From an uncultured Clostridia bacterium (GTDB lineage: Bacteria; Bacillota; Clostridia; Christensenellales; Aristaeellaceae), in the NCBI GenBank assembly GCA_934675735.1, contig CAKURR010000017.1:1-52458 (forward strand): a stretch of 52,458 nucleotides of DNA, in the 5' to 3' direction. This document shows positions 42,236-51,563 of this stretch, in pieces (position 1 is the first letter of the stretch; each line of letters begins with the position of its first letter). The position numbers were made by a program, and so were the translations under genes. The notes under the pieces are model-generated. The model did no database searches and had not been told where the DNA came from. It was given only the letters and a program-made list of their open reading frames with translations.

Positions 42236-42305
42236 GAAATTCAGCTATTCTTTCATTTTGGGAAAGGGTTCTTCTCCCTCCGAGGATGGAAAAGAACTTT
42301 TATCA
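42236..42305 (+). repeat. Palindromic element with terminator (copy 2)
   Basis: It shares GAAATTCAGCTATTCTTTC and GGAAAGGG with the element at 37,899-38,025. Its stem GTTCTTCTCCCTC.../...AAGAAC ends in TTTT and probably terminates mgtE transcription. Confidence 0.65.
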
Positions 42306-42380
42306 TCACCTGCGCGGGCCGAGCTTTCGGCCCGTTTTTGAAAACCCGCAATTCCCAGCGAAATACTTTCAATTTTCCTC

Positions 42381-42409
42381 TTGACAAGCCGCGCCGTATC
42401 CTGTATAAT
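42381..42409 (+). promoter_or_regulatory. Perfect consensus promoter of the small RNA gene
   Basis: TTGACA (42,381-42,386), exactly 17 bp, TATAAT (42,404-42,409). The nearest plus-strand protein gene is none: the next gene lies on the minus strand past the terminator. Confidence 0.92.
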
Positions 42410-42415
42410 GAACTT

Positions 42416-42616
42416 GTTGTTAGAGATATCTAACACCTCCCTGAACCAAATTGCGGATGAAGTTTGACGCACTCCTCCGCAGCCTTGCAGGTTTGACGCC
42501 CCTGCAAGACACGCCCGCCCGAGCGTATCGGGTAAGGACCACTCCCCCTGTTTTCTCCCTGTTTCTTTGAAAAAGAAAGGCCCTGCCGAGCATGGACGCT
42601 GCCCGGCAGGGTTTTT
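42416..42616 (+). ncRNA. Candidate small regulatory RNA of about 200 nt
   Basis: Transcription from the perfect promoter would give an RNA with a 5' hairpin TGTTAGA-GATA-TCTAACA (42,418-42,435). Hairpin 2 is TGCGGA...TCCGCA (42,452-42,481) with loop TTTGACGCA. Hairpin 3 is CTTGCAGG/CCTGCAAG (42,484-42,508) with loop TTTGACGCC, so two loops share the same 8 bases. Hairpin 4 is CCCGA/TCGGG (42,518-42,532). The terminator is CCCTGCCG/CGGCAGGG plus TTTTT (42,581-42,616). Single-stranded linkers contain CACCTCCC, CTCCTCC and CTCCCCC, complementary to Shine-Dalgarno sites. It does not match 6S, SRP, tmRNA or RNase P as I know them. Confidence 0.72.
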
Positions 42617-42623
42617 CATGTCT

Positions 42624-43634
42624 TTACGGCTCCGCCGTCACGCTCTGCCCGTCCGAGTAAAGCGTCATCACGCCGTTTTCTTGGGCGGCATACACCGTCG
42701 CCCCCGCCTTTTGCAAGCGGATGCGCACGCTGTTGGCGGGATTTTTGCCCGTGACCAGCGCGATTTTGGGCTTCGTAGCCTCCACCCACTCAGCGCACGT
42801 CGCGGCCTCCGTGCCCCCGCGGGCGACAATCAGCGCGTCGCACGCCGTCGCCGCGCCGGACGAGACGATTTCCTTTTCGCCGTTTGCGGTGATGCAACCC
42901 GTCACCACGACGCTCGTCTGCCCGTAATCGATGCGCAGGGTCAGCCCGTCGTCGCGGCTGTCCGTATGCTGGGTTCGCGCCGGGCCGATGAAGGTCACGC
43001 GCGCCCGCCCGAGCGTAAAGGCCATGTTCTGCGTCGCGGAGACAATCTGCGTCCCCTGCTTTTCCGCCGCGTCAATCATCTGCGCATAGGCTTTGCCCTT
43101 GGTCTGCGTCGGCGGCACGAAGAGATAATCCGGCTTGGACATGCCCAGCGCAAGCTTCATTGCGCCGAGCTGCTCGTCCTCCGAGCTCATCGCCACCGCC
43201 GCGCTCAGGTGGTTTGCACCGCAGAGCATCAGCTGGCCGCAGAGCGCCGCGCCCGTTCCGCTGCCCGCGCCGATGAGCATGGTGTAGCCGTCCGCGCAGA
43301 CGAAAATCGCCTCGCCGTCGCCTGCGCGCAGCGTCTTAACCGTCAGCCCGCTCGGGTTCACGCCATACGCCCACTTGGGCAGTTTGGCCGTCAGAGCCGA
43401 CACATCCGGCAGTTGAATTTGGCCCAAATCGAAATCGCCGAGTTTGATTTCCGGCAGACCGTCGATGCTCAGGCTCGGCGCGCCCGTGTTCGGGTCGCTC
43501 TTCACAAAGCCGAGCACATGCGCGCCGACAAACAGCAGCGCGACCACGCCGAGCAGCAGCATCAGATTCGTCAGGCAGCCAACCAGACAGCCTTTTTTTC
43601 GCTTGCGTACATGGGAGCGCCCCTCGCGCGCCAT
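42624..43634 (-). CDS. Membrane-anchored ComEC-like beta-lactamase-fold protein lacking metal ligands
   Basis: This 336-aa protein has a basic N-terminus, one membrane helix (about residues 19-43), then a domain resembling the C-terminal part of ComEC: LTVKTLRAGDGEAIFV (normally DVGQGD), YTMLIGAG (normally LIDAG), then VVVTGCITANGEKEIV and SVRIRLQKAGATVYAAQENG. The HxHxDH motif, the GD and the HHGS motif are all replaced (AVAMSSEDEQ, GC, VARGG). It should not bind zinc or hydrolyse DNA, so it is a pseudoenzyme. Its ATG overlaps the stop of the threonine-aldolase-like gene (TGATG). Confidence 0.8.
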   Translation of the reverse strand: MAREGRSHVRKRKKGCLVGCLTNLMLLLGVVALLFVGAHVLGFVKSDPNTGAPSLSIDGLPEIKLGDFDLGQIQLPDVSALTAKLPKWAYGVNPSGLTVKTLRAGDGEAIFVCADGYTMLIGAGSGTGAALCGQLMLCGANHLSAAVAMSSEDEQLGAMKLALGMSKPDYLFVPPTQTKGKAYAQMIDAAEKQGTQIVSATQNMAFTLGRARVTFIGPARTQHTDSRDDGLTLRIDYGQTSVVVTGCITANGEKEIVSSGAATACDALIVARGGTEAATCAEWVEATKPKIALVTGKNPANSVRIRLQKAGATVYAAQENGVMTLYSDGQSVTAEP

Positions 43635-44662
43635 CAGGCCAGCGCCTCCAGCGCGGAGACGAGCTTTTCGCAGTCCGCCGCCTCCGTCGCCCAGCCGGTC
43701 ACAAAGCGGACAGCCACGCGCCCATCCTCGAGCTTGGCCCAGCGCTCATAGGCGAAATCCAGCTCCAGCGCTTCGTTCTGCTCTTCCGTCAGCACGGCGA
43801 AAATCTGGTTGGTCGTCGTCCGCTGGAAGAAGGGAATGCCCGCGCTTTCCATGCCCGCGCGGATGATATCGGCCATCGCGTTGGCGTGCTTCGCCCACGC
43901 GAAATAGTCGTCGTGCTCCAGCGCCGCCAAAAACATCACGCCGCCGAGCCTCCCCTTGGCCATCATGCCGCCGTTGTGCTTAATCATATAACGGAAATCC
44001 TTTTGCAGCGCGGGGTTGACGATGACCATCGCTTCGCCGAAGAGCAGGCCGTTTTTCGTGCCGCCGATGTAGAAGCAATCCGCCAGCGCGGCCAAATCCT
44101 TAAGCGTCACGTCGCACTCGGCGCTGGTCAGCGCGCTGCCCAGCCGCGCGCCGTCCACAAAGAGAATCAGCCCCAGCTTGTCGCAAACCGCACGAAGCGC
44201 CTTCAGCTCGTCGAGATGATACACCGTGCCGATTTCCGTCGGCTGGCTGATGTAAAGCAGCTTCGGCGCAACCATATGCTCATCCGTGTGCAGCGCGCAG
44301 ACGGCTTCCACGCCCTCGGGCGTCACCTTGCCGTCCTTCGCCGCGCACGGGAGCACCTTGTGCCCCGTCGCCTCCACCGCGCCGGTTTCATGCACGTTGA
44401 TATGCCCCGTCGGCGCGCAGACGGCCGCCTCATACGGGCGCAGAAACGCCGCAATCGCGATACTGTTGGCCGACGTGCCGCCCGTCAGAATATGCACCGC
44501 CGCGTTCGGCTGACCGCATTTTTCGCGAATCACATCCGCCGCGCGCAGGCTGTAATCATCCAGCCCATAGCCGCAGGTGTGTTCCAGGTTGGTTTCCAGA
44601 AGCCGCTGCATCACAATCGGGTGCGCGCCCTCGCCGTAGTCATTCATGAAAAACGTTTTCAC
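43634..44662 (-). CDS. Threonine-aldolase-like PLP enzyme (beta-eliminating lyase family)
   Basis: This 342-aa fold-type I PLP enzyme has LTGGTSANSIAIAAFLRP near the N-terminus, HINVHETGAVEATGHK, LFVDGARLGSAL and the PLP lysine in FYIGGTKNGLLFG, a pattern of low-specificity L-threonine aldolases and beta-eliminating lyases. It would cleave threonine or a related beta-hydroxy amino acid to glycine and an aldehyde. It sits 2 bases after rlmA and is coupled to the downstream beta-lactamase-fold gene. Length is normal. Confidence 0.9.
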   Translation of the reverse strand: MKTFFMNDYGEGAHPIVMQRLLETNLEHTCGYGLDDYSLRAADVIREKCGQPNAAVHILTGGTSANSIAIAAFLRPYEAAVCAPTGHINVHETGAVEATGHKVLPCAAKDGKVTPEGVEAVCALHTDEHMVAPKLLYISQPTEIGTVYHLDELKALRAVCDKLGLILFVDGARLGSALTSAECDVTLKDLAALADCFYIGGTKNGLLFGEAMVIVNPALQKDFRYMIKHNGGMMAKGRLGGVMFLAALEHDDYFAWAKHANAMADIIRAGMESAGIPFFQRTTTNQIFAVLTEEQNEALELDFAYERWAKLEDGRVAVRFVTGWATEAADCEKLVSALEALA

Positions 44663-44664
44663 GG

Positions 44665-45483
44665 TTATCCCTCCCGTTTCATCGTGCCGACAATCATCGT
44701 TTCGTCAATCGTGATTTGGTTCATGCCGCTCAAATCGAGGCTGTCCACATCGACATTGGCGAGCATCGGAGTCATCTTCGCCAAATGCAGCGCCAGCGCC
44801 GCATCCACGGGCACGGTATAGGTGATGTTTCGCTGCTCGAGCACGTTCAGGTGCGCATTGGCGTAATCCGAAACCGGCGCGCCGTCATACGCTTCCAGTT
44901 TGCCGCCCGCCGCCTCGCGCAATTCACGCAGATAGCCCGCCCGCGGCGCAAGTTTGACGAGTACGCCGTCCGTTTTGAGGATGCGCCCAAATTCCGCGTA
45001 ATTCGCGGGTGTGAATACGTCGAGCACCGCGTCGCAGCAGCCGTCCGCCAGCGGAATATGCGCCAAATCGCCGACGAAATACGTCGCCCGCTTATCGCCC
45101 TTCGCGGCCAGCAGCACGGCCTCCTTCGCCAAATCGAACCCGATGCGAATCATCTTCCGCTCGGGGCAGACGCTGCGCAGATAATACCCCTCGCCGCAGC
45201 CCGCGTCTGCCACGACGGGGCATTCGGCCCGCACATACTTTTCCAGCGCTTCGCCGATTGCCGCGGCGACGGGCGCGAACACGCCCGCCGCAAAGACCTT
45301 GGCGCGGCTCTCGAACAGTTCTTTTTTATAGAAGGACTGCCTGGCATTCGGCGCGAAATTGACGTGCCCCTGTTTGGCGACGTCATAGCAATGGCGCTTT
45401 TCGCAGAGCAGGCTTTTTCCCGCCTGATGAAAACTGCCCGAACAGATCGGGCAGCGAAGAAGCACAACGGCTTCGTTTTGCAT
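44665..45483 (-). CDS. rlmA: 23S rRNA guanine-N1 methyltransferase, RlmA family
   Basis: This 272-aa protein has an N-terminal zinc finger CPIC...LLCEKRHCYD that reads rRNA, then KQGHVNFAP, a linker (SFYKKELFESRAKVF), and a SAM-binding domain with VADAGCGEGYY, FDLAKEAV and DAVLDVFTPA. The order is that of RlmA(I)/(II), which methylate G745 or G748 of 23S rRNA. Homologues can affect macrolide susceptibility. The ATG at 45,483 follows AGAAAGG; the long in-frame upstream extension is repeat DNA. Confidence 0.92.
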   Translation of the reverse strand: MQNEAVVLLRCPICSGSFHQAGKSLLCEKRHCYDVAKQGHVNFAPNARQSFYKKELFESRAKVFAAGVFAPVAAAIGEALEKYVRAECPVVADAGCGEGYYLRSVCPERKMIRIGFDLAKEAVLLAAKGDKRATYFVGDLAHIPLADGCCDAVLDVFTPANYAEFGRILKTDGVLVKLAPRAGYLRELREAAGGKLEAYDGAPVSDYANAHLNVLEQRNITYTVPVDAALALHLAKMTPMLANVDVDSLDLSGMNQITIDETMIVGTMKREG

Positions 45484-45492
45484 GGTATACCT

Positions 45493-45720
45493 TTCTTGGG
45501 GCGTTGCCCCAATCCGGGAAACGTGCATAGTCGCCTTCGGCTCCTTGCAGTTTCCGATTTCCGCCATGCTGATTCCCGCACAGCGGGCGCATGGCTCCAA
45601 TTTCCCACCAGAAACCTGATGTTTCCGAACTTCCCACTTTCTTTGTCGCTGCGCGATAAAGAACATAAATCTGCAATGCCTGCATTCCATCGTTGTAGGG
45701 GCACGCATTGCGCGTCCGCT
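45493..45720. repeat. Modular hairpin repeat, copy R3
   Basis: TTGGGG-cgttg-CCCCAA (45,496-45,512), CAGAAACCT/ATGTTTCCG, CTTTGTCG/CGATAAAG (about 45,640-45,660) and GGGGCACGC-att-GCGCGTCC (45,698-45,716). Same modules and order as R1, R2 and R6, with an extra 90 bp in the first gap. No gene seen between 45,484 and 45,760. Confidence 0.65.
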
Positions 45721-45760
45721 CTTTGGGCCGAGACGGCGGAAGGGTACTGCCCTGCTCGGC

Positions 45761-46984
45761 TTAGAAATAATCCGAAAAATACGGCTGCTCGATGGGGATG
45801 ATATCCTCCAAAATGCGCACGGCGGTCTCGTTGGCCTGAAGCCTTTCGACGCGCTTGAGATACGTCGGCCGCTTATAGCCGTAGAACATCGCCGTCAGCG
45901 TCTGGATATCGCAGCGGACGGTTTCGCCGCGCGTGCCGCCGCGCTCCAGAATGGTGTTGCCCGCCGCGTCCCAGCGGAGGGAGAAATCGCCGCAGTTGCA
46001 ATCCATAATCGGGTCGTCGATGATGAAATGCAGGTCGTCGTGGATAGAGATGATATCAAACGGATACTGCCGGATAAACTCCTCGAAATCGACGATGCGG
46101 GCCATGATATACGGCTCGATTTCCTCCTGAATTTCGCTGTCCTCCAGCAGAAACGCCATCGGCTCGTTGGTGTAGTTGTTGCCGACGACCTTGTCAATCA
46201 TCGAGAAATGCGCGGAGATGTAGTTCCACAGGCCGTGCCGCGCCTCCTGATTGATATACACCAGTTCCTTGATGCGGAACACGTCGTTGGCGATGTAATA
46301 GACGAGATAGCCCGTCGGCTTTTCGTTCGCGTCATAATACACGGCGACAAGCACGTCGTCGGCCTCCCACCGCCAATATTCCTCCCACTCCAGCTCGTTG
46401 CGCTTGAGCGCGCCGTGGCGCATCGCGGAGAACGCGTCGTGCACGCGGTGCACATCCTCGCTGTCGATATCCACACGCTCGACCATGCCGCCCACCTTGT
46501 GGTGCTTGGGCAGCTGGGTATCTTTGATGGTGTAGGTCATCTTATCCGAAACGATTTCCCAGCCCTTTTTGCGGTAATACGGAATCAGATATGGGAAGAG
46601 CATCGACACACACTGGTGATTTTCGCGCATGTTATCCAGCGCTTTTTTCATCAGGTGCGCCATCAGCCCGCGCCCCATGTATTCCGGATAGGTTGCCACG
46701 CCGGTCACGCCGCCCATGTTGTACATCGTGCCGAACAGATTGACCTGCATCGGGTAGACGCTGATTTGCGAAGCGAGCTTTTCGCCGTCGAACCAGCCGA
46801 AGGATTCCGTCTTTTTGAGCACAGGCTTTTTGCTGCGCTCCATCTCCTTCTGGTTCCAGCCCAGAGAGGCCAGCTCGCTGTCCGTCACCTGAAACGCATA
46901 ACGAAGCAGCGCATTGTACTGCGCGGTGTCATCCACCGTCAGCCTGCGCATCTGTAATCGATCTTCCAGTTTTTCCTGCTTCAT
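45761..46984 (-). CDS. Eis-like GNAT acetyltransferase with SCP2-type C-terminal domain
   Basis: This 407-aa protein has two N-terminal GNAT-like domains, with acetyl-CoA loop VATYPEYMGRGLMAHLM, and a C-terminal sterol-carrier-like domain (about residues 310-400), the plan of the Eis family. Eis proteins acetylate aminoglycosides or other amines at several positions. The C-terminal carboxylate, which in Eis acts as general base, is Phe here. The substrate is unknown. The ATG at 46,984 follows GGAAGG. Its promoter overlaps the recA terminator. Confidence 0.85.
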   Translation of the reverse strand: MKQEKLEDRLQMRRLTVDDTAQYNALLRYAFQVTDSELASLGWNQKEMERSKKPVLKKTESFGWFDGEKLASQISVYPMQVNLFGTMYNMGGVTGVATYPEYMGRGLMAHLMKKALDNMRENHQCVSMLFPYLIPYYRKKGWEIVSDKMTYTIKDTQLPKHHKVGGMVERVDIDSEDVHRVHDAFSAMRHGALKRNELEWEEYWRWEADDVLVAVYYDANEKPTGYLVYYIANDVFRIKELVYINQEARHGLWNYISAHFSMIDKVVGNNYTNEPMAFLLEDSEIQEEIEPYIMARIVDFEEFIRQYPFDIISIHDDLHFIIDDPIMDCNCGDFSLRWDAAGNTILERGGTRGETVRCDIQTLTAMFYGYKRPTYLKRVERLQANETAVRILEDIIPIEQPYFSDYF

Positions 46985-47034
46985 GGTATCCTTCCTGTTC
47001 GCAGTTCGTTTCAAAGTCTGCCAAAATCGCATAT

Positions 47035-47064
47035 AGTATAGCACAAAACCCGCCCTGATTTCAA
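47035..47064 (-). promoter_or_regulatory. Promoter of the Eis-like gene, inside the recA terminator
   Basis: TTGAAA (47,059-47,064), 18-bp spacer, TATACT (47,035-47,040). The -35 box lies in the loop and the spacer in one arm of the upstream terminator hairpin. Confidence 0.7.
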
Positions 47065-47072
47065 GGCGGGTT
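47043..47072 (-). terminator. Terminator of the rimO-pgsA-cinA-recA operon
   Basis: Perfect arms AACCCGCC (47,047-47,054) and GGCGGGTT (47,065-47,072), T-run on the minus strand; about 110 bases past the recA stop. Confidence 0.8.
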
Positions 47073-47076
47073 CTGA

Positions 47077-47117
47077 TGGGCTGCCGCCCAAACCTGCCTG
47101 AGGGACAAGTCCCTCAG
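47077..47117. repeat. Modular hairpin repeat, copy R5 (short)
   Basis: TGGGC-tgcc-GCCCA (47,077-47,090) then CTGAGGGAC-aa-GTCCCTCAG (47,098-47,117), the first two module types of the family. Confidence 0.6.
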
Positions 47118-47183
47118 ACTCCCTTCTTCGCTTCGCGCATATCATCCGCTGCTATTCTTCAATACGCTTAAAGCATACGCCGC

Positions 47184-48326
<1,143 letters not shown>

Positions 48327-48344
48327 ATTGCCCCTCCTGTGTAC

Positions 48345-49589
48345 TCACTTTTTCACCGCCGCGCGGCGCACCATATCCAGCGCCTTGAGCGTCGCCAGTT
48401 TACGCACCCGCGCGCGGCTGCCGCCGAGCTGAAGCCGCTCGACCTTCACGCCGTCCTTGTCGGCGCAGGCGACATAGACCAGCCCGACGGGCTTTTCCTT
48501 TGTCCCGCCGCCCGGGCCGGCAATGCCCGTCGTCGCCACGGCGATATCCGCGCCGCTTTTTTCGCGCAGGCCGCTCGCCATTTCTGCCGCCGTCTGCTCG
48601 CTGACCGCACCGTAGGCCGCCAGCGTTTCCGGCTTCACGCCGCAGTATTTCACCTTCGCCTCGTTGGCGTAGGTCACATGCGCTTCATACAGGCATTCGG
48701 AAATGCCGGGATAATCCACCAGGCTCGCCGCAACCATGCCGCCCGTGCAGCTCTCCGCCGTCGATACGGTCAAGTGACGCGCCGTCAGCGCGCGCCCCGC
48801 CGCCGCCTGCATCGAGCCGTCGCTCGTCTCGGTCACGTCGTAAACGCAGTCGCCCAGCACGCCGCAGATGGCGTCCGCAACCGGCTCAACCTGCCGCAGC
48901 GCCTCGGCTTCGTCTTTGCCGCGCGCGGTCACGCGGAGCTGGCATTCGCCCGGCGAGCAATACGGCGCGACGGTCACGCCCTCGCCGTTTTCAATCCACC
49001 GCGCGCACTCCTGCGCAACCTGGGATTCGCCCATGCCGTAGATGCGGATGAACCGCGACGCGATGCAGCCGCCCGTCTTGGCCGCCAGCCTGCCGTAAAC
49101 CTGCTTGGCGAACATATCGGCCATTTCGCTCGGCGGGCCGGGCAGCTGAACGACAATCTTGCCATCCTTTTCAATCATGCAGCCGGGCGCCGTGCCGCAT
49201 TCGTTGGGCAGAATGGTGCAGCCCTCGGCGAACATCGCCTGTTTGCGGTTATTCATCGGGCAGACGCGCCCGATTTTGACGAAATACCGCCCGATTGCTT
49301 CCCAGCTGGCGGGGTCAAACACCATCGGCAGGCCCAGCAGCTCGGCGGCAATCTCCTTGCTCAAATCATCCTGTGTCGGCCCGAGGCCGCCCGTGGTGAT
49401 GACCAAATCGCTTCTGGAAAGCGCCAGCGCCAGCGCTTCGCGCATTCTCTGCGGGTTGTCGCCCACCACCTGATGATGATACACCGCGATGCCGAGGCTC
49501 TGCAATTCGCGCGAAAGCACCTGAGCGTCGCTGTCGGCAATCTGCCCCATCAGCAGCTCCGTGCCGATGGCCACAATTTCTGCAATCAT
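48345..49589 (-). CDS. cinA: CinA: nicotinamide-nucleotide amidase / competence-damage protein
   Basis: This 414-aa protein joins an N-terminal MoCF-like ADP-ribose pyrophosphatase domain (AEIVAIGTELLMGQI, TTGGLGPTQDDLSKE) to a C-terminal PncC amidase domain (STAESCTGGMVAASLV, ATTGIAGPGGGTKEKPVGLVY). The pair recycles nicotinamide mononucleotide and repairs NAD-derived products. It sits between pgsA and recA, its usual neighbours in Firmicutes. The start overlaps the pgsA stop by 4 bases. Confidence 0.95.
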   Translation of the reverse strand: MIAEIVAIGTELLMGQIADSDAQVLSRELQSLGIAVYHHQVVGDNPQRMREALALALSRSDLVITTGGLGPTQDDLSKEIAAELLGLPMVFDPASWEAIGRYFVKIGRVCPMNNRKQAMFAEGCTILPNECGTAPGCMIEKDGKIVVQLPGPPSEMADMFAKQVYGRLAAKTGGCIASRFIRIYGMGESQVAQECARWIENGEGVTVAPYCSPGECQLRVTARGKDEAEALRQVEPVADAICGVLGDCVYDVTETSDGSMQAAAGRALTARHLTVSTAESCTGGMVAASLVDYPGISECLYEAHVTYANEAKVKYCGVKPETLAAYGAVSEQTAAEMASGLREKSGADIAVATTGIAGPGGGTKEKPVGLVYVACADKDGVKVERLQLGGSRARVRKLATLKALDMVRRAAVKK

Positions 49590-50167
49590 TTGGCGCCTCC
49601 CAGCACGGCGCGGTTCTGCCAGACGTATTCGCCCATCGAGTAGAGCGTCATCACCGCCGCGGCAATCGTCAGCACCGCGGGCAGAAGCCCTTCGCCCGTA
49701 ATCGTCAGCACAACCACCAGCAGCATTTGCAGCACGGTCTTAATCTTGCCGCTCATGCCCGCGGCGATGACGTGCCCCTGCTCCACGGCGCACAGCCGCA
49801 GGCCGGAGACGACGAACTCGCGCGCGATAAAGATGATGCAGGCCGCCACGTTCAGCCGCCCGATGGCCGTCAGCATGATGAACGCTGTGTGCGTCAGCAG
49901 CTTGTCGGCAATCGGGTCCATGAACTTGCCGAAATTGGTAATCAGGTTACGCGAGCGCGCGATATAACCGTCCAGCATATCCGTCAGCGAAGCCAGCACA
50001 AACACCAGCAGCGGCCAAATCTGCATCGCCTTGTCGGCTTCAAAAAGCCACAGAAGCAGCAGATACAGCGGCACCAGCGCCACGCGCAGAAGCGTCAGCT
50101 TGTTGGGCAGATTCATCGCGTGAATCGACCGCCCCGCCTGTTTCAGGTTTTCCAAAAACTTTTTCAT
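49586..50167 (-). CDS. pgsA: CDP-diacylglycerol-glycerol-3-phosphate 3-phosphatidyltransferase
   Basis: This 193-aa inner-membrane enzyme starts phosphatidylglycerol synthesis. It has the CDP-alcohol phosphotransferase pattern around LTDMLDGYIARSRNLITNFGKFMDP (Dx2DGx2ARx8Gx3Dx3D, last Asp in MDPIADK) and about five spans. The start at 50,167 overlaps the rimO stop (ATGA). An ATG at 50,116 (MNLPNKLT) is the more usual protein start and cannot be excluded. Confidence 0.94.
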   Translation of the reverse strand: MKKFLENLKQAGRSIHAMNLPNKLTLLRVALVPLYLLLLWLFEADKAMQIWPLLVFVLASLTDMLDGYIARSRNLITNFGKFMDPIADKLLTHTAFIMLTAIGRLNVAACIIFIAREFVVSGLRLCAVEQGHVIAAGMSGKIKTVLQMLLVVVLTITGEGLLPAVLTIAAAVMTLYSMGEYVWQNRAVLGGAK

Positions 50168-51474
50168 ATCCGCTCACCCATCAGGTCATACGCCTTCGCG
50201 CCCGTAATCTTCACGCTCACAAACGAGCCGATTTCGCACGGCTCCTCCGAACCGAAGAAAATGCTGCCGTCCGTCTCCGGCGCTTCGTATTCGCTGCGGC
50301 CGACATAGCGGCTGCCGCGCTTCTTTTCCACCAGCACGCGGCAGGTCGTGCCCACGCGCGCCTTGTTCTGCGCCAGCGAAATGCTGTGCTGAAGCGTCAT
50401 CAGGCGGTCATAGCGCTCCTGCTTCACCTCTTCGGGAATCTGGTTCGGCATCTCCGCCGCGCGCGTGCCGTCCTCCGGGCAGAACATGAACGCGCCCATG
50501 CGGTCAAACTTCGTCTGCTTCACGAAATCCATCAGCTCGTCAAAATCCTCGTCCGTCTCGCCCGGGAAGCCGACCATCAGCGTCGTGCGCAGCATCATCC
50601 CGCGCTCCTTGAACATGCGGCAGACCTCGCGGATGTGCGCGCTGGTGTCCGTGCGGTTCATATCGGTGAGGATGTGCTGGCTGATGTGCTGCATCGGCAA
50701 ATCCAGATAGTCGCAGACGTTAGGCAGGCGCTTCATCGTATCCAGCAGCCGCTCGTCCACACGCTCGGGGTAGCAATACAGCGCGCGCAGCCATTCCACG
50801 CCGGGGATGGCGGCGATTTCTTCAATCAGCTGCGGCAGCCGGCTCTCTTCGCCGTTGTCCGTGCCGTAGCGCGTGGTGTCCTGTGCAATCAGCGTGAACT
50901 CCTTCACACCCTGCGCCGCCAGTGTCTTGACCTCGGCCAGAATATCCGCCTTCGGGCGGCTGCGATAGCCGCCGCGAATCATCGGAATCGCGCAGTACGA
51001 GCACCAGTTGTCGCAGCCCTCGCCGATGCGGATGTACGCGCTGTATTTCGGCGTGGTCAGCACGCGGCCAAACTCGTGAAACCGGCCGTCGTCGTCGGTG
51101 TAGACGGGGCGGCCGCCCTTTCCGGCTTCCTTGAGCGCCTCGTCGAGCTTCTGATAGTCGTTCACGCCCATGATGACGTCCACCTCGGGCATCTCCTCGC
51201 GGATGGCCTCCGGATAGCGCTGGGCAAAGCAGCCCGTCGCCACCAGCAGGCGGCAGCAGCCCGTCTGCTTGTAGCCCGCCATTTCAAACAACGTGGAAAT
51301 GGCTTCCTCCTTCGCGGATTGGATGAAGCCGCATGTATTGACGATGATCACCTCCGCCCGCGACGGGTCGGAAACGATTTGATAGCCGTGCTCCTTGAGC
51401 ACCGCGAGCATCTGCTCGGAATCGACGCGATTTTTGCTGCATCCCAGCGAAATCAGCCCAACTGTTGTTGCCAA
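50164..51474 (-). CDS. rimO: Ribosomal protein S12 methylthiotransferase RimO
   Basis: This 436-aa radical-SAM methylthiotransferase modifies Asp88/89 of ribosomal protein S12. It has an N-terminal UPF0004 domain (VGLISLGCSKNRVDSE, NTCGFIQSAKEE, ATGCFAQRYPE with three cluster Cys), radical-SAM CDNWCSYCAIP, and a C-terminal TRAM domain. The LGCSKNRVD motif separates RimO from MiaB. The start is TTG at 51,474, 8 bases after AAAGGAG. First gene of the operon to recA. Confidence 0.97.
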   Translation of the reverse strand: MATTVGLISLGCSKNRVDSEQMLAVLKEHGYQIVSDPSRAEVIIVNTCGFIQSAKEEAISTLFEMAGYKQTGCCRLLVATGCFAQRYPEAIREEMPEVDVIMGVNDYQKLDEALKEAGKGGRPVYTDDDGRFHEFGRVLTTPKYSAYIRIGEGCDNWCSYCAIPMIRGGYRSRPKADILAEVKTLAAQGVKEFTLIAQDTTRYGTDNGEESRLPQLIEEIAAIPGVEWLRALYCYPERVDERLLDTMKRLPNVCDYLDLPMQHISQHILTDMNRTDTSAHIREVCRMFKERGMMLRTTLMVGFPGETDEDFDELMDFVKQTKFDRMGAFMFCPEDGTRAAEMPNQIPEEVKQERYDRLMTLQHSISLAQNKARVGTTCRVLVEKKRGSRYVGRSEYEAPETDGSIFFGSEEPCEIGSFVSVKITGAKAYDLMGERI

Positions 51475-51531
51475 AATGATTGCTCCTTTAATTGCCGCAC
51501 GGGCAAGTTCTATGAATAGTCATACAGGATT

Positions 51532-51560
51532 ATTTTATCATGCCCGCGCGTCAAATACAA
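51532..51560 (-). promoter_or_regulatory. Promoter of the rimO operon
   Basis: TTGTAT (51,555-51,560), 17-bp spacer, TAAAAT (51,532-51,537). A small TTGCC/GGCAA hairpin lies in the leader. Confidence 0.6.
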
Positions 51561-51563
51561 GTC

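Noticed and set aside
42457..42570. A 37-codon frame (MKFDALLRSLAGL...) inside the candidate small RNA
   Set aside because: No Shine-Dalgarno precedes it and it runs through two strong hairpins. A dual-function RNA cannot be excluded but is not supported.
42416..42616. The small RNA as 6S, SRP, tmRNA, RNase P or a riboswitch
   Set aside because: It lacks the long end-to-end pairing of 6S, the GGAA tetraloop domain of SRP and the conserved cores of tmRNA or RNase P, and no plus-strand gene follows that a riboswitch could control.
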